Assembly (NCBI GenBank): GCA_016197345.1
Contig: JACPVY010000192.1
Location: 1-12,887, forward strand
Direction: 5' to 3'
Length of the DNA stretch: 12,887 nucleotides
DNA from: Burkholderiales bacterium
GTDB lineage: Bacteria; Pseudomonadota; Gammaproteobacteria; Burkholderiales; Burkholderiaceae_D
Positions 1 to 6,557 of the stretch are shown here, piece after piece (position 1 is the stretch's first letter; every line of letters starts with the position of its first letter). The notes under the pieces were generated by a model. It had not been told where the DNA came from, made no database searches, and saw nothing but the letters and a program-made list of their open reading frames with translations. The position numbers were made by a program, and so were the translations under genes.

Positions 1-2483
1 AGCACATTGGTGATCTGAATCGGCAAGTTAGCGCTGTTGTAGCACATGGAAGTGATGTTGCCGTTCGGGTCTTGACGGCTAATGACGTTGCCTGCTTCAT
101 CGTAGGTATAAAAATCGCTCAAACCATCGCCATTTTTATCTTCGATCATTTGATTATGTTTGTCCCATTTACGCTGCCCGAGCGAGACAGGATGTTGTTG
201 GCTAGGGAGAAATTGCAAAATCTCGGTCACTAACCAGCTTTCATTGAAGTGGTATTCCGTGATTGCTTCGCTTGGTTCGGTGACGCGGGTAATACCGGGT
301 TCGCTGTATTCAATCAAATAACGTGAACTGCCATCTTGCGCTTGGCTGGCAATGGCGCGTGCTTGATAGCTGTTATCGAGGTGCAACGGGTTTTGTTCTA
401 GCAATTCTTCCAGCGAATACGGTGCACCGCGCCAAAAGTCAACCAATGCAGCAAGCGACATCCACGCTATATCGGTGGAAAACCCGTTGTAATTGCTAAA
501 GCCATGCAACAAATGAAAGCGATAACGATAATTGCGGATATGTCCCAAACGATTGCTTTGTGCAACCAAATTCACGCGCGGCGGTAGCATGATAAACGCT
601 TCTTGTGCGGCATCAAAACGCTCTGGCGGTGGGAAGACTGCTGCTTCGTTTTCAATCGCATATTGATAGTGCACATGGCACACTCGGCTACCGTCATGCA
701 GCACCTCATCGACATAGCCGATGGTCGGCCATTGGTTGGCGCAACTATCTATCGCGCGGATAGCTTCTAGCACGCGGCCATCGTCATTCTTAATGCGTAA
801 TAGCACTTCACCCGCTTGAGCTTGCATCCAACTTTCAACGCTATAGCCGCGCCCATCTAACCCTTGATTACGGGACAGGTAGTAGCGTTTGACTCCCAGC
901 GGCGCTTGCGGTGCGAGCATCGCATTCACGCCATCGTAGCCATGCGGTAGCCATGCATCTTCTCCTAGCGTGAAGTGCTGTTGCTGACCATCGCGCCAAA
1001 TCAAGCGGCATTCTTGCTGGCTCGTGCGTTCAAGAATAAATTTTTCGGCTTTGTGATCAAAACTGCTTCCCACAGCAACATAGGGCAAGCGCACACTACG
1101 GCCAGTGGCATCAATATAGACGATGCCTTGTTTGCAGGTCGAAATTGAAGCGGTGAATTCGCTGCCCCAGCGCGCACCAAATACGCCCCAATCGAGGGTT
1201 TCAGAACCTGAGCGATATACCCTTGTCCATGAAAGCGGCAAACTGCCCATGAGGCTAAAGTCTTCCTGAAAGAAGATCTCTTCGCCTGTGCCAAAGTGAA
1301 TGGGCTTTTTGCTCGTTAAAGGTTTTCCTCCGATGCCGTTGCATAGTTCGCATATGATAGGCGGTTTATCGGCAGGTGGCCTATTCGGCGGTTTCGATTT
1401 GCTGCCATTGAAGCCGTTACGATCTGGCGGCGTGGGTGGGGTGGCTTTGGGCGGCACGGATGGTGCGTGTGGCGAAGGTGTCGCGCTTGGTGTGGGAAGC
1501 GATTTTTTCGGTATGAGTTTGCTTGCAAGCCCGCCTAAGCGCTTGAGTACAGCGTTTTCGATGAAATTCACCGCAAGGGTTTGCGCGGTGGCGATCACAT
1601 TGGGCGGTTTGCCTGTGATCACCCAATCTGCCCCAGCATCGAGCACTGTAGCGCCGCTATCTGCTGCTGCACCAACGGAAGCAACGCCAGTACCGATGGA
1701 GGTGGTAGCCTCACCAACCACCATAGTGGGAACGCCCACTTCGGCCCCGACGACGGTGGCCGTCATCACAGCCCCGGCAACCGTCGTGGCGGTACCCACT
1801 GCAGCGACTTTGCCGCCTGTTTCCATCGCATCTTGGCCGAATTTGTGCGCGCTTTCGGAAATCTCATTTTTCCAAGTCTGCGCCAAGGGCATCAGGCCCA
1901 TGCGCACTTCATGCGCCCCTTGCAGCAAGCGTTGCTTGATTTCCTGCCCGCCGCTGGTCAAGGCTTGTTCCACTGCCTTTGCCTTGACGTTGATTTCTTG
2001 TGAGAGTGCATCTAAACCCGCACTGACATCCTTTTGCGCATTGCTAAAAACGTCTTGAAAGTGACTCGATAAATCTTTTTGCGTGGGCTTTGCCCCTACG
2101 CCACCGCGCTCATAGATTTGGCCGATGGTGTTGCGGTCATTCATCCAAACAATACGCCCCACTTGCACAGTTTGCGCACCATTACTGCCATAGCTGGTGC
2201 TAAAGCTCATGCTTTCCACACGTTTACCTACGGTGTTGCTCTTGATGCCTTTGGCCGTGCCGGGTTCGTCCCCTGTCACAGTGGGGATGTAGCTCTTGTT
2301 ATGCAGAAAAACCACTTCACTATGTGATTTCACATTGGGCGAAGGGTCTTTGGTCTGTTTGAATTCGCCTTTAATCGTGTACGGCAATGGTGGCGTCGCT
2401 GCGCCAACTGGGGTTTTGCAAAAATCTGGGACAAGGCTGACGCAGTAAAAGCGATCAGATTGGGTGACGGTTTCTTTTGCCAT
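1..2483 (-). CDS. Rhs-family T6SS effector with PAAR-like (DUF4150) N-terminus, 3' end off window
   Basis: The frame is open from an ATG at 2483 to the left edge (827 complete codons) with no stop, so the C-terminus is missing. Residues about 10-125 look like a DUF4150 PAAR-like domain (GDEPGTAKG at 71-79), which would cap the VgrG tip. Residues 150-220 are helical and charged. Residues 223-290 are very Gly/Ala/Val-rich and may insert in a membrane. A Pro-rich linker spans 329-375, followed by CELC at 378-381. A DUF6531-type Rhs entry segment starts near 394 (PIHFGTGEEIFF, then LPLSWTRVYRS). A YD repeat is visible at about 791-810 (FYTYDEAGNVISRQDPNGN). In this family the Rhs shell encloses a C-terminal toxin released by autocleavage; toxin and immunity gene lie beyond the edge, so the toxic activity cannot be named. 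AAGG lies about 10 nt before the ATG. The gene starts 23 bp after the DUF2169 remnant, in the same orientation, and is probably in one operon with vgrG. Confidence 0.9.
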   Translation of the reverse strand, partial: MAKETVTQSDRFYCVSLVPDFCKTPVGAATPPLPYTIKGEFKQTKDPSPNVKSHSEVVFLHNKSYIPTVTGDEPGTAKGIKSNTVGKRVESMSFSTSYGSNGAQTVQVGRIVWMNDRNTIGQIYERGGVGAKPTQKDLSSHFQDVFSNAQKDVSAGLDALSQEINVKAKAVEQALTSGGQEIKQRLLQGAHEVRMGLMPLAQTWKNEISESAHKFGQDAMETGGKVAAVGTATTVAGAVMTATVVGAEVGVPTMVVGEATTSIGTGVASVGAAADSGATVLDAGADWVITGKPPNVIATAQTLAVNFIENAVLKRLGGLASKLIPKKSLPTPSATPSPHAPSVPPKATPPTPPDRNGFNGSKSKPPNRPPADKPPIICELCNGIGGKPLTSKKPIHFGTGEEIFFQEDFSLMGSLPLSWTRVYRSGSETLDWGVFGARWGSEFTASISTCKQGIVYIDATGRSVRLPYVAVGSSFDHKAEKFILERTSQQECRLIWRDGQQQHFTLGEDAWLPHGYDGVNAMLAPQAPLGVKRYYLSRNQGLDGRGYSVESWMQAQAGEVLLRIKNDDGRVLEAIRAIDSCANQWPTIGYVDEVLHDGSRVCHVHYQYAIENEAAVFPPPERFDAAQEAFIMLPPRVNLVAQSNRLGHIRNYRYRFHLLHGFSNYNGFSTDIAWMSLAALVDFWRGAPYSLEELLEQNPLHLDNSYQARAIASQAQDGSSRYLIEYSEPGITRVTEPSEAITEYHFNESWLVTEILQFLPSQQHPVSLGQRKWDKHNQMIEDKNGDGLSDFYTYDEAGNVISRQDPNGNITSMCYNSANLPIQITNV

Positions 2484-2506
2484 GATGGGTGCCTTAGTCT
2501 GTCACT

Positions 2507-3617
2507 TTAGTGCGGTGCCAAGGCAGCGCGTGCGGCCAGCATGTCGTTAAAGCGTGCAATTTGCTCTGGTTTGGTCAAATGTAGCAAACGCATGGTCTTG
2601 ATATGCAGATCGACGGGCAAGGCGATACGCCATGTGATGTCGATACGGTTGTCTAACATGTTGATCAAGAGCGTGTCGATTTCCATTTTTTCAGGGGCGA
2701 GCATGTCACCTTCAACCAAATTCATCAGCACGCACGCATGTTGCGGCACGATGAAATCCAGCACGTAATTACCATTCGCGCCAATTTTGGCGGCAGCGTG
2801 ATTTGCCGGGCAGAGATTGACAAGACGCACATGCTCACCGCCCTGCAAATAGCGGCATTGCTGGTCTAGCGGCGCGCAATTCCAATAGCCATAGTCAAAA
2901 TTGGACGGCAGGCTAGGCACACTCTCTGCGCTATAACCTTGTTGCGCCATTGCGTCTACCTTGCCGACTTTGGCTAAGCGCGGTTGCCAGCCACGGCCAA
3001 GGCAACCTAAGCTAGCGGGTGCTGGCATTTTGCCTGTTTGCAAGGTGTGCGCTAGTGCCGCTTCGTCAAAGGCTTGATGTGCATAGGTGATCTGTGGTGC
3101 GGCGATGGCGGTGAGGTTTTTTGCACGGACATACCAATCACGGCAAAAACCTAGCCCAAGCGGATTGCCCTCACAGATTTGATGCGCAATTGCGCCGCTA
3201 GTTGGGTCAACTTGCGGCATCGATAGCCACGCTACCGACTTGCAATTGCACGGAAAATTGTGGGACAGCCTGAGCGCGAGGGGCGAAGCCGCTACCCAAC
3301 ACCAACACATCACATCGCGGTTTATAGGGCGCGAGGTCGCTCTCAATCATCGTGCTGTGCAAAAAATCATTCTCATAATGCTGATCTTCAGTCGCTAGCA
3401 TCACTTTTTCTGCGCAAGGATGCAGTGTTGCAAAGCCATGCGCATCCACCGCGCCTAGGGTGTAGGCTGTTTTTGCCACCACCACATGGAAGGCGCTTTG
3501 ATGCTGGTCTAAGGTGTTGAAAAAGAGCGCATCCAATCCTGTGGTGTTTTCAAATTCCGGCGTTGGCAAGCTTTGTGCAAGCGAGTTGACATCAATTGCT
3601 GTGGATTGCTTTATCAT
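2507..3617 (-). pseudogene. DUF2169-type T6SS adaptor gene, frameshifted
   Basis: Two overlapping minus-strand frames together resemble one DUF2169 protein. The N-terminal frame (ATG at 3617; a TTG at 3632 is possible; stop TGA at 3207-3209) carries the family stretch ESDLAPYKPRCDVLVLGSGF and then FSVQLQVGSVA. The C-terminal frame, shifted by one base, continues to TAA at 2507-2509 with NPLGLGF, LGRGWQPRLAKVG, LPSNFDYGYWNCAPLDQQ and YLQGGEHVRLVNL, all typical of the second half of the family. The join lies near 3206-3240. From memory of the family, about 45-50 residues (KTLxVFGxRxW to YExAFGG) should lie between these parts and are absent, so a deletion as well as a frameshift is likely. DUF2169 proteins act as cytoplasmic adaptors that load effectors on VgrG (Atu3641 in Agrobacterium is an example). 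Its place between vgrG and rhs fits that role. A sequencing error could mimic the frameshift but not easily the missing block. Confidence 0.75.
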
Positions 3618-3680
3618 AGTGGGTTCCGGCAAAAGCGGGGTTAGCTAGGCGCAGGTAGGCTAAGGTAAGCCCAATCAGGC

Positions 3681-5828
3681 TTAGGCAGGGTTATTGTCGA
3701 TATCTTTACCGTGCACTTCTACCTTCTTGCTGCCCGTGATAAACACCTCTGTCCCGGCAATTTCGATGCGGCCATCGGCATGCATCGTAAAGCTGCTTTT
3801 GCCCACCGTGATTTTGAATTGTTTGCCTGCAACCACGCTCATGGTTTGCCCCACCATCGCGGTTTTGGTCATGCCGACTTCTTCCGCCTGCGCCATTGCC
3901 ACGGTGGTATTCATCGCGCCACCTACCGTGGTTTGATATAAGCCACCAATCGAGAGAAATTTCGCTAGTGCGACTGTTTCGCTCTTGGTTTTGCCCACCG
4001 TTTCCGATTTATGATCGCCGATATGCACGCTACGCGAATGACCGATGTGAATGTCCTCATTCTTGCCGACATCCTCGGTGCGGTTATCACCTATGCTAAT
4101 TTTCTCGTTATGATCAACCCGCTCGGTGCGATCATTATGCACGGTGATTTTCTCATCGTGATCCACCGTTTCCGTCCGGTCATGCTTCACATGCACGGTT
4201 TCATCGTGGTCGATAGTCTTGCTGCGGTCGTGTCCTACCCAGTGGCTCTCGTCATTCTCCACCTCAATGCGCTGATCTTTTTCCGCGTGGAGCCAAACCT
4301 CTTCCTGCCCTTTTTTGTCTTCAAAGCGGAAAGCATTGGCGTTTGCAGGTGTGCCGCCTTTACTAGAGCGCGACAGAATACCGCTTTGGGTTTGATTGGC
4401 TGGTAAATCCCACGGCGGCATATGGCGCTGGTTGTAAAGCTGCCCAACCACTAGGGGACGATCTGGATTGCCTTGCAGGTATTGAATCACCACTTCTGTA
4501 CCGATACGTGGCAAGGAAATCATGCCGAAATTTTTATCGGCCCACGGCGTCATCACTCGCACCCAGCACGAGCTTTTTTCGTCTAACTTGCCCATTCTGT
4601 CCCAATGGAATTGGACTTTGATACGACCAAATTTGTCGGTGTAGATTTCTTCCCCTGCCGGGCCAACCACAGTAGCGGTATCGACACCTTGTACTTTGAT
4701 GACTTGGCTGTTAAACCCAAAAGGAGGACGCCAGCGCACATTGCGCCGTAAGCAGGTGAAGTTATTGCTGTAATAGGCTTCGCCGCCTTGCGAGTTAAGC
4801 AGATTATTGCGAGCGGTGTGGCTGGCACGCAGAATCAGGAATTCGTATTCGGTGGTCGAGCCTTGAAAGCTTTGGCTAAGTGAATCTTTGGTCAGGCGAA
4901 ACCAGCGCCCCGGCTTGATATAGCGGCTATCGCTGGTGGCCGTGAAGGTTTTGCCGCTAGCGTCAATCTGTTCCATTCGCCGTTTAGCGAGCAATGCGCC
5001 CATCGCGCTATCTTTGTAGCCATATAGGCCGTGATAACGATACACCTCAATCTTGTGAACATCGCCTTGCTTATGCTGGCTGGTGTCTGTCACCATAACA
5101 GGCGTAGGCGCTTTAAAATCGAAGCTGGAATAACTCACCTTGCCCGACACTATCGAGCGCTGCGGTTGCCAATTTGAGATTTTGTCAAACTCATTGCTAC
5201 CGCCATCGTGATGCAGAGGAATCGCTGGGTTGCCGTCGATAGGTTCTGCTGCCATCGAATAATCCGATAGCATCAAGCGGTGGCCGCTGGCAGTATGTTC
5301 ATACCAGTAATGCAGACCGTGTTCTTCCCAATGACGGTGCAAAAAGTTGTAATCTGTTTCTTCGTACTGCACAGTGAACGTTCGCTTGTGGTCGCCATCG
5401 CGGATTTTGATATCAAAGCTGGCAGTGCCGTAGTCGAGAAAAATTTCCTTGGTGATTTCAGCGAGGGATTGATTGTGGAATATAAAAAAATCGGTACGCA
5501 AACGTAGTAGCGCCAGCCAAGGCTTGAGGATCATTTGATACACGGCGGTGCCGTTGTCTATCTTTTGCAGGCTGAATTCAAAGCAATAGCCATTGAAATA
5601 GCGCGTGCTATGATCGTCGCGCATCAATTCCACACAAACCATTTTGCCTTGCACGTCTTTCAGAGCAATCTCGGCGTCATCAGACAGCACTTGTAGAGTA
5701 AAGGTGAAATCGCTGGAGAGTTGTTCATCAGCGATGAATTCGTTAATGAGAAAGCTTGCCTGTGGCCCGTTATTGCGCGGGAAAGTCAACTTCATCAAGC
5801 GGGTTGCATTATTGAGTAAGGAAAACAT
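3681..5828 (-). CDS. vgrG: T6SS spike protein VgrG
   Basis: VgrG trimers form the tip of the T6SS inner tube and carry PAAR-capped effectors into target cells. The 715-residue product has the full layout: a gp27-like base at about 1-370 (ETDYNFLHRHWEEHGLHYWY at 157-176); a gp5-like OB fold at about 375-465, with GRIKVQFHWD at 401-410, WVRVMTPWADKNFG at 422-435 and GNPDRPLVVGQLYN at 453-466; the conserved RFEDKKGQEEVWLHAEKD at 501-518; then a beta-helical needle to about residue 690. It ends at KDIDNNPA, with no extra C-terminal toxin domain, so this is a structural VgrG rather than an evolved effector VgrG. The ATG at 5828 precedes the first base-domain strands; no good Shine-Dalgarno is visible. 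It is the first gene of a leftward vgrG-DUF2169-rhs cassette, 63 bp before the adaptor ATG, with a candidate promoter at 6021-6049. Confidence 0.95.
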   Translation of the reverse strand: MFSLLNNATRLMKLTFPRNNGPQASFLINEFIADEQLSSDFTFTLQVLSDDAEIALKDVQGKMVCVELMRDDHSTRYFNGYCFEFSLQKIDNGTAVYQMILKPWLALLRLRTDFFIFHNQSLAEITKEIFLDYGTASFDIKIRDGDHKRTFTVQYEETDYNFLHRHWEEHGLHYWYEHTASGHRLMLSDYSMAAEPIDGNPAIPLHHDGGSNEFDKISNWQPQRSIVSGKVSYSSFDFKAPTPVMVTDTSQHKQGDVHKIEVYRYHGLYGYKDSAMGALLAKRRMEQIDASGKTFTATSDSRYIKPGRWFRLTKDSLSQSFQGSTTEYEFLILRASHTARNNLLNSQGGEAYYSNNFTCLRRNVRWRPPFGFNSQVIKVQGVDTATVVGPAGEEIYTDKFGRIKVQFHWDRMGKLDEKSSCWVRVMTPWADKNFGMISLPRIGTEVVIQYLQGNPDRPLVVGQLYNQRHMPPWDLPANQTQSGILSRSSKGGTPANANAFRFEDKKGQEEVWLHAEKDQRIEVENDESHWVGHDRSKTIDHDETVHVKHDRTETVDHDEKITVHNDRTERVDHNEKISIGDNRTEDVGKNEDIHIGHSRSVHIGDHKSETVGKTKSETVALAKFLSIGGLYQTTVGGAMNTTVAMAQAEEVGMTKTAMVGQTMSVVAGKQFKITVGKSSFTMHADGRIEIAGTEVFITGSKKVEVHGKDIDNNPA
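3993..4232 (-). repeat. Five 16-residue (48-bp) repeats in the VgrG needle
   Basis: VgrG residues 533-612 are five 16-residue units in a row: HDRSKTIDHDETVHVK, HDRTETVDHDEKITVH, NDRTERVDHNEKISIG, DNRTEDVGKNEDIHIG and HSRSVHIGDHKSETVG. The pattern is xDRTExVxxxExIxIx, that is two 8-residue turns of the gp5-type triple-stranded beta-helix per unit. The units become less alike toward the C-terminus, as expected for old internal duplications. The first units are unusually rich in His and Asp. Confidence 0.8.
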
Positions 5829-6020
5829 GTTGTAAGCAGTCAGTCAAAGCATGGGGTTGCACAAAGCACTACCGCGATGCGAAGCATCAAGGCATGACGA
5901 TTTTCTGTGAGAGGAAAATAGGGGGAGTGCTAGGCACGCCGTAGGCTGCTAGAGCGCAATATTTCTGAAATGTAACTTCGAATGCATTTCCATAAGGAAA
6001 CCAGCAATCAAACATGTGTG

Positions 6021-6049
6021 ATTATATGAGACTGTTGTACCGATTGCAA
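6021..6049 (-). promoter_or_regulatory. Candidate sigma70 promoter for vgrG, with palindrome over the -35
   Basis: Read on the minus strand there is a perfect TATAAT (plus positions 6021-6026), a 17-bp spacer, and TTGCAA (6044-6049), which matches TTGACA at 4 of 6 bases. The start point would be near 6014, giving a leader of about 185 nt before the vgrG ATG. The -35 sits inside a perfect 10-bp palindrome, GATTGCAATC (6042-6051), a possible operator. Inferred from sequence match only. Confidence 0.5.
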
Positions 6050-6080
6050 TCACGATTTTTTAGAACTGGGCTTGATGATT

Positions 6081-6106
6081 GGGCAAGCTGTATTTGTAGT
6101 TTGCCC
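6081..6106. repeat. Inverted repeat GGGCAA / TTGCCC
   Basis: GGGCAA (6081-6086) and TTGCCC (6101-6106) form a perfect 6-bp inverted repeat with a 14-nt centre. It lies between the two divergent promoter candidates and shares GCAA/TTGC half-sites with the dyads that cover both -35 boxes, though in the opposite half-site orientation. It could be a regulator site or chance. Confidence 0.3.
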
Positions 6107-6160
6107 ACATAGCTGTGGTAATACAAATACAAATACAAAACAACCACAGGAAATTCCATT

Positions 6161-6274
6161 ATGGGCATTTTTTTGAATTGCAAGATGACAATTTCACAAA
6201 ATTATCTTGTCCTCTCTTGGATAAGCATGGGTGTTTTTGGCGAATTCGTTGCTAAGGGCAACGTTCCTACTTAA
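6161..6274 (+). CDS. Possible small hydrophobic peptide, 37 aa
   Basis: An ATG at 6161 opens 37 codons and ends at TAA 6272-6274. CACAGGAAA lies upstream with AGGA about 10 nt before the ATG. The product has one hydrophobic stretch (YLVLSWISMGVFGEFVA) that could span or insert in a membrane. The 7-bp inverted repeat CTGTGGT/ACCACAG lies just upstream and ends within the ribosome binding site region. I do not recognise the peptide. It could be a small membrane peptide, a type I toxin-like ORF, or chance; at this length only conservation can tell. Confidence 0.22.
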   Translation: MGIFLNCKMTISQNYLVLSWISMGVFGEFVAKGNVPT

Positions 6275-6277
6275 AAT
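6249..6277 (+). promoter_or_regulatory. Candidate sigma70 promoter for the PIN-GNAT operon, with dyad over the -35
   Basis: TTGCTA (6249-6254, 4 of 6) and TAAAAT (6272-6277, 5 of 6) are separated by exactly 17 bp and face the right-hand genes. The start point would be near 6284, leaving a leader of about 274 nt before the first large gene. A perfect dyad CGTTGC-TAAGG-GCAACG (6247-6263) covers the -35 and could be an operator for an autoregulator. The -10 overlaps the stop codon of the 37-codon ORF upstream. Confidence 0.45.
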
Positions 6278-6448
6278 TTTTGCTAAATTTTGCTTACCAA
6301 TGAATAACAACGGTAGTATGAAACCCGTATGCAACTGAGATGCCACAGATCCGACTTCTTTGCTCAATGCTGCGAGGAGAGAGAGGAGAGAGGTCAGATT
6401 CTGTACGAATAGCTAAGTAACTGCTCCGAAAAAATAAAAGGAAATATC

Positions 6449-6526
6449 ATGCGTACCGATTCGAGAATGAGTCAGCACACGGAATTACTGACAAATCTAA
6501 TCGCAGTTTCGAGCATCTGCCAATAG
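6449..6526 (+). CDS. Possible leader peptide, 25 aa
   Basis: AAAGGAAATATC directly before the ATG at 6449 is the best Shine-Dalgarno in the intergenic region. The frame runs 25 codons (MRTDSRMSQHTELLTNLIAV, then SSICQ) to TAG at 6524-6526, 31 nt before the ATG of the PIN-GNAT gene, which itself lacks a clear Shine-Dalgarno. It could be a leader peptide controlling downstream translation, or the start of a lost antitoxin-like gene. No homology is recognised. Confidence 0.3.
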   Translation: MRTDSRMSQHTELLTNLIAVSSICQ

Positions 6527-6557
6527 TGTTTTTTTCCCGCGCATTAGCAACCAAACT

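Larger units (their letters stand above)
5829..6557. other. Divergent intergenic region between T6SS cassette and PIN-GNAT operon
   Basis: No large ORF is present on either strand in this 729-bp stretch. It holds two divergent promoter candidates, three short dyads with TTGC/GCAA half-sites, and two tiny plus-strand ORFs (6161-6274, 6449-6526). The leftward leader of about 185 nt contains two small perfect stem-loops, GATGC-GAA-GCATC at 5876-5888 and GTGC-TAG-GCAC at 5927-5937. An inverted repeat CTGTGGT/ACCACAG (6113-6119 and 6143-6149) encloses a short ACAAAT tandem at 6123-6138. A purine tract of AGGAGAGAG units sits at about 6374-6393. I see no tRNA, IS end or strong terminator. Confidence 0.7.

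Noticed and set aside
1300..2058. 252-codon plus-strand ORF and the overlapping 140-codon ORF
   Set aside because: They lie antisense to the rhs gene, whose frame matches DUF4150/Rhs motifs throughout; the antisense products are low-complexity Ala/Pro/Ser-rich.
3666..3683. Hairpin TAAGCC-CAATCA-GGCTTA at the vgrG stop
   Set aside because: The stem is only 6 bp and no T-run follows on the minus strand, so it is not a convincing terminator; the next gene follows closely.
4011..4406. 131-codon plus-strand ORF
   Set aside because: Antisense to the repeated needle part of vgrG; its apparent order comes from the 48-bp repeats.
6123..6138. ACAAAT tandem as a CRISPR-like or phase-variable repeat
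   Set aside because: Under three copies of 6 bp, with no spacers and outside a reading frame.
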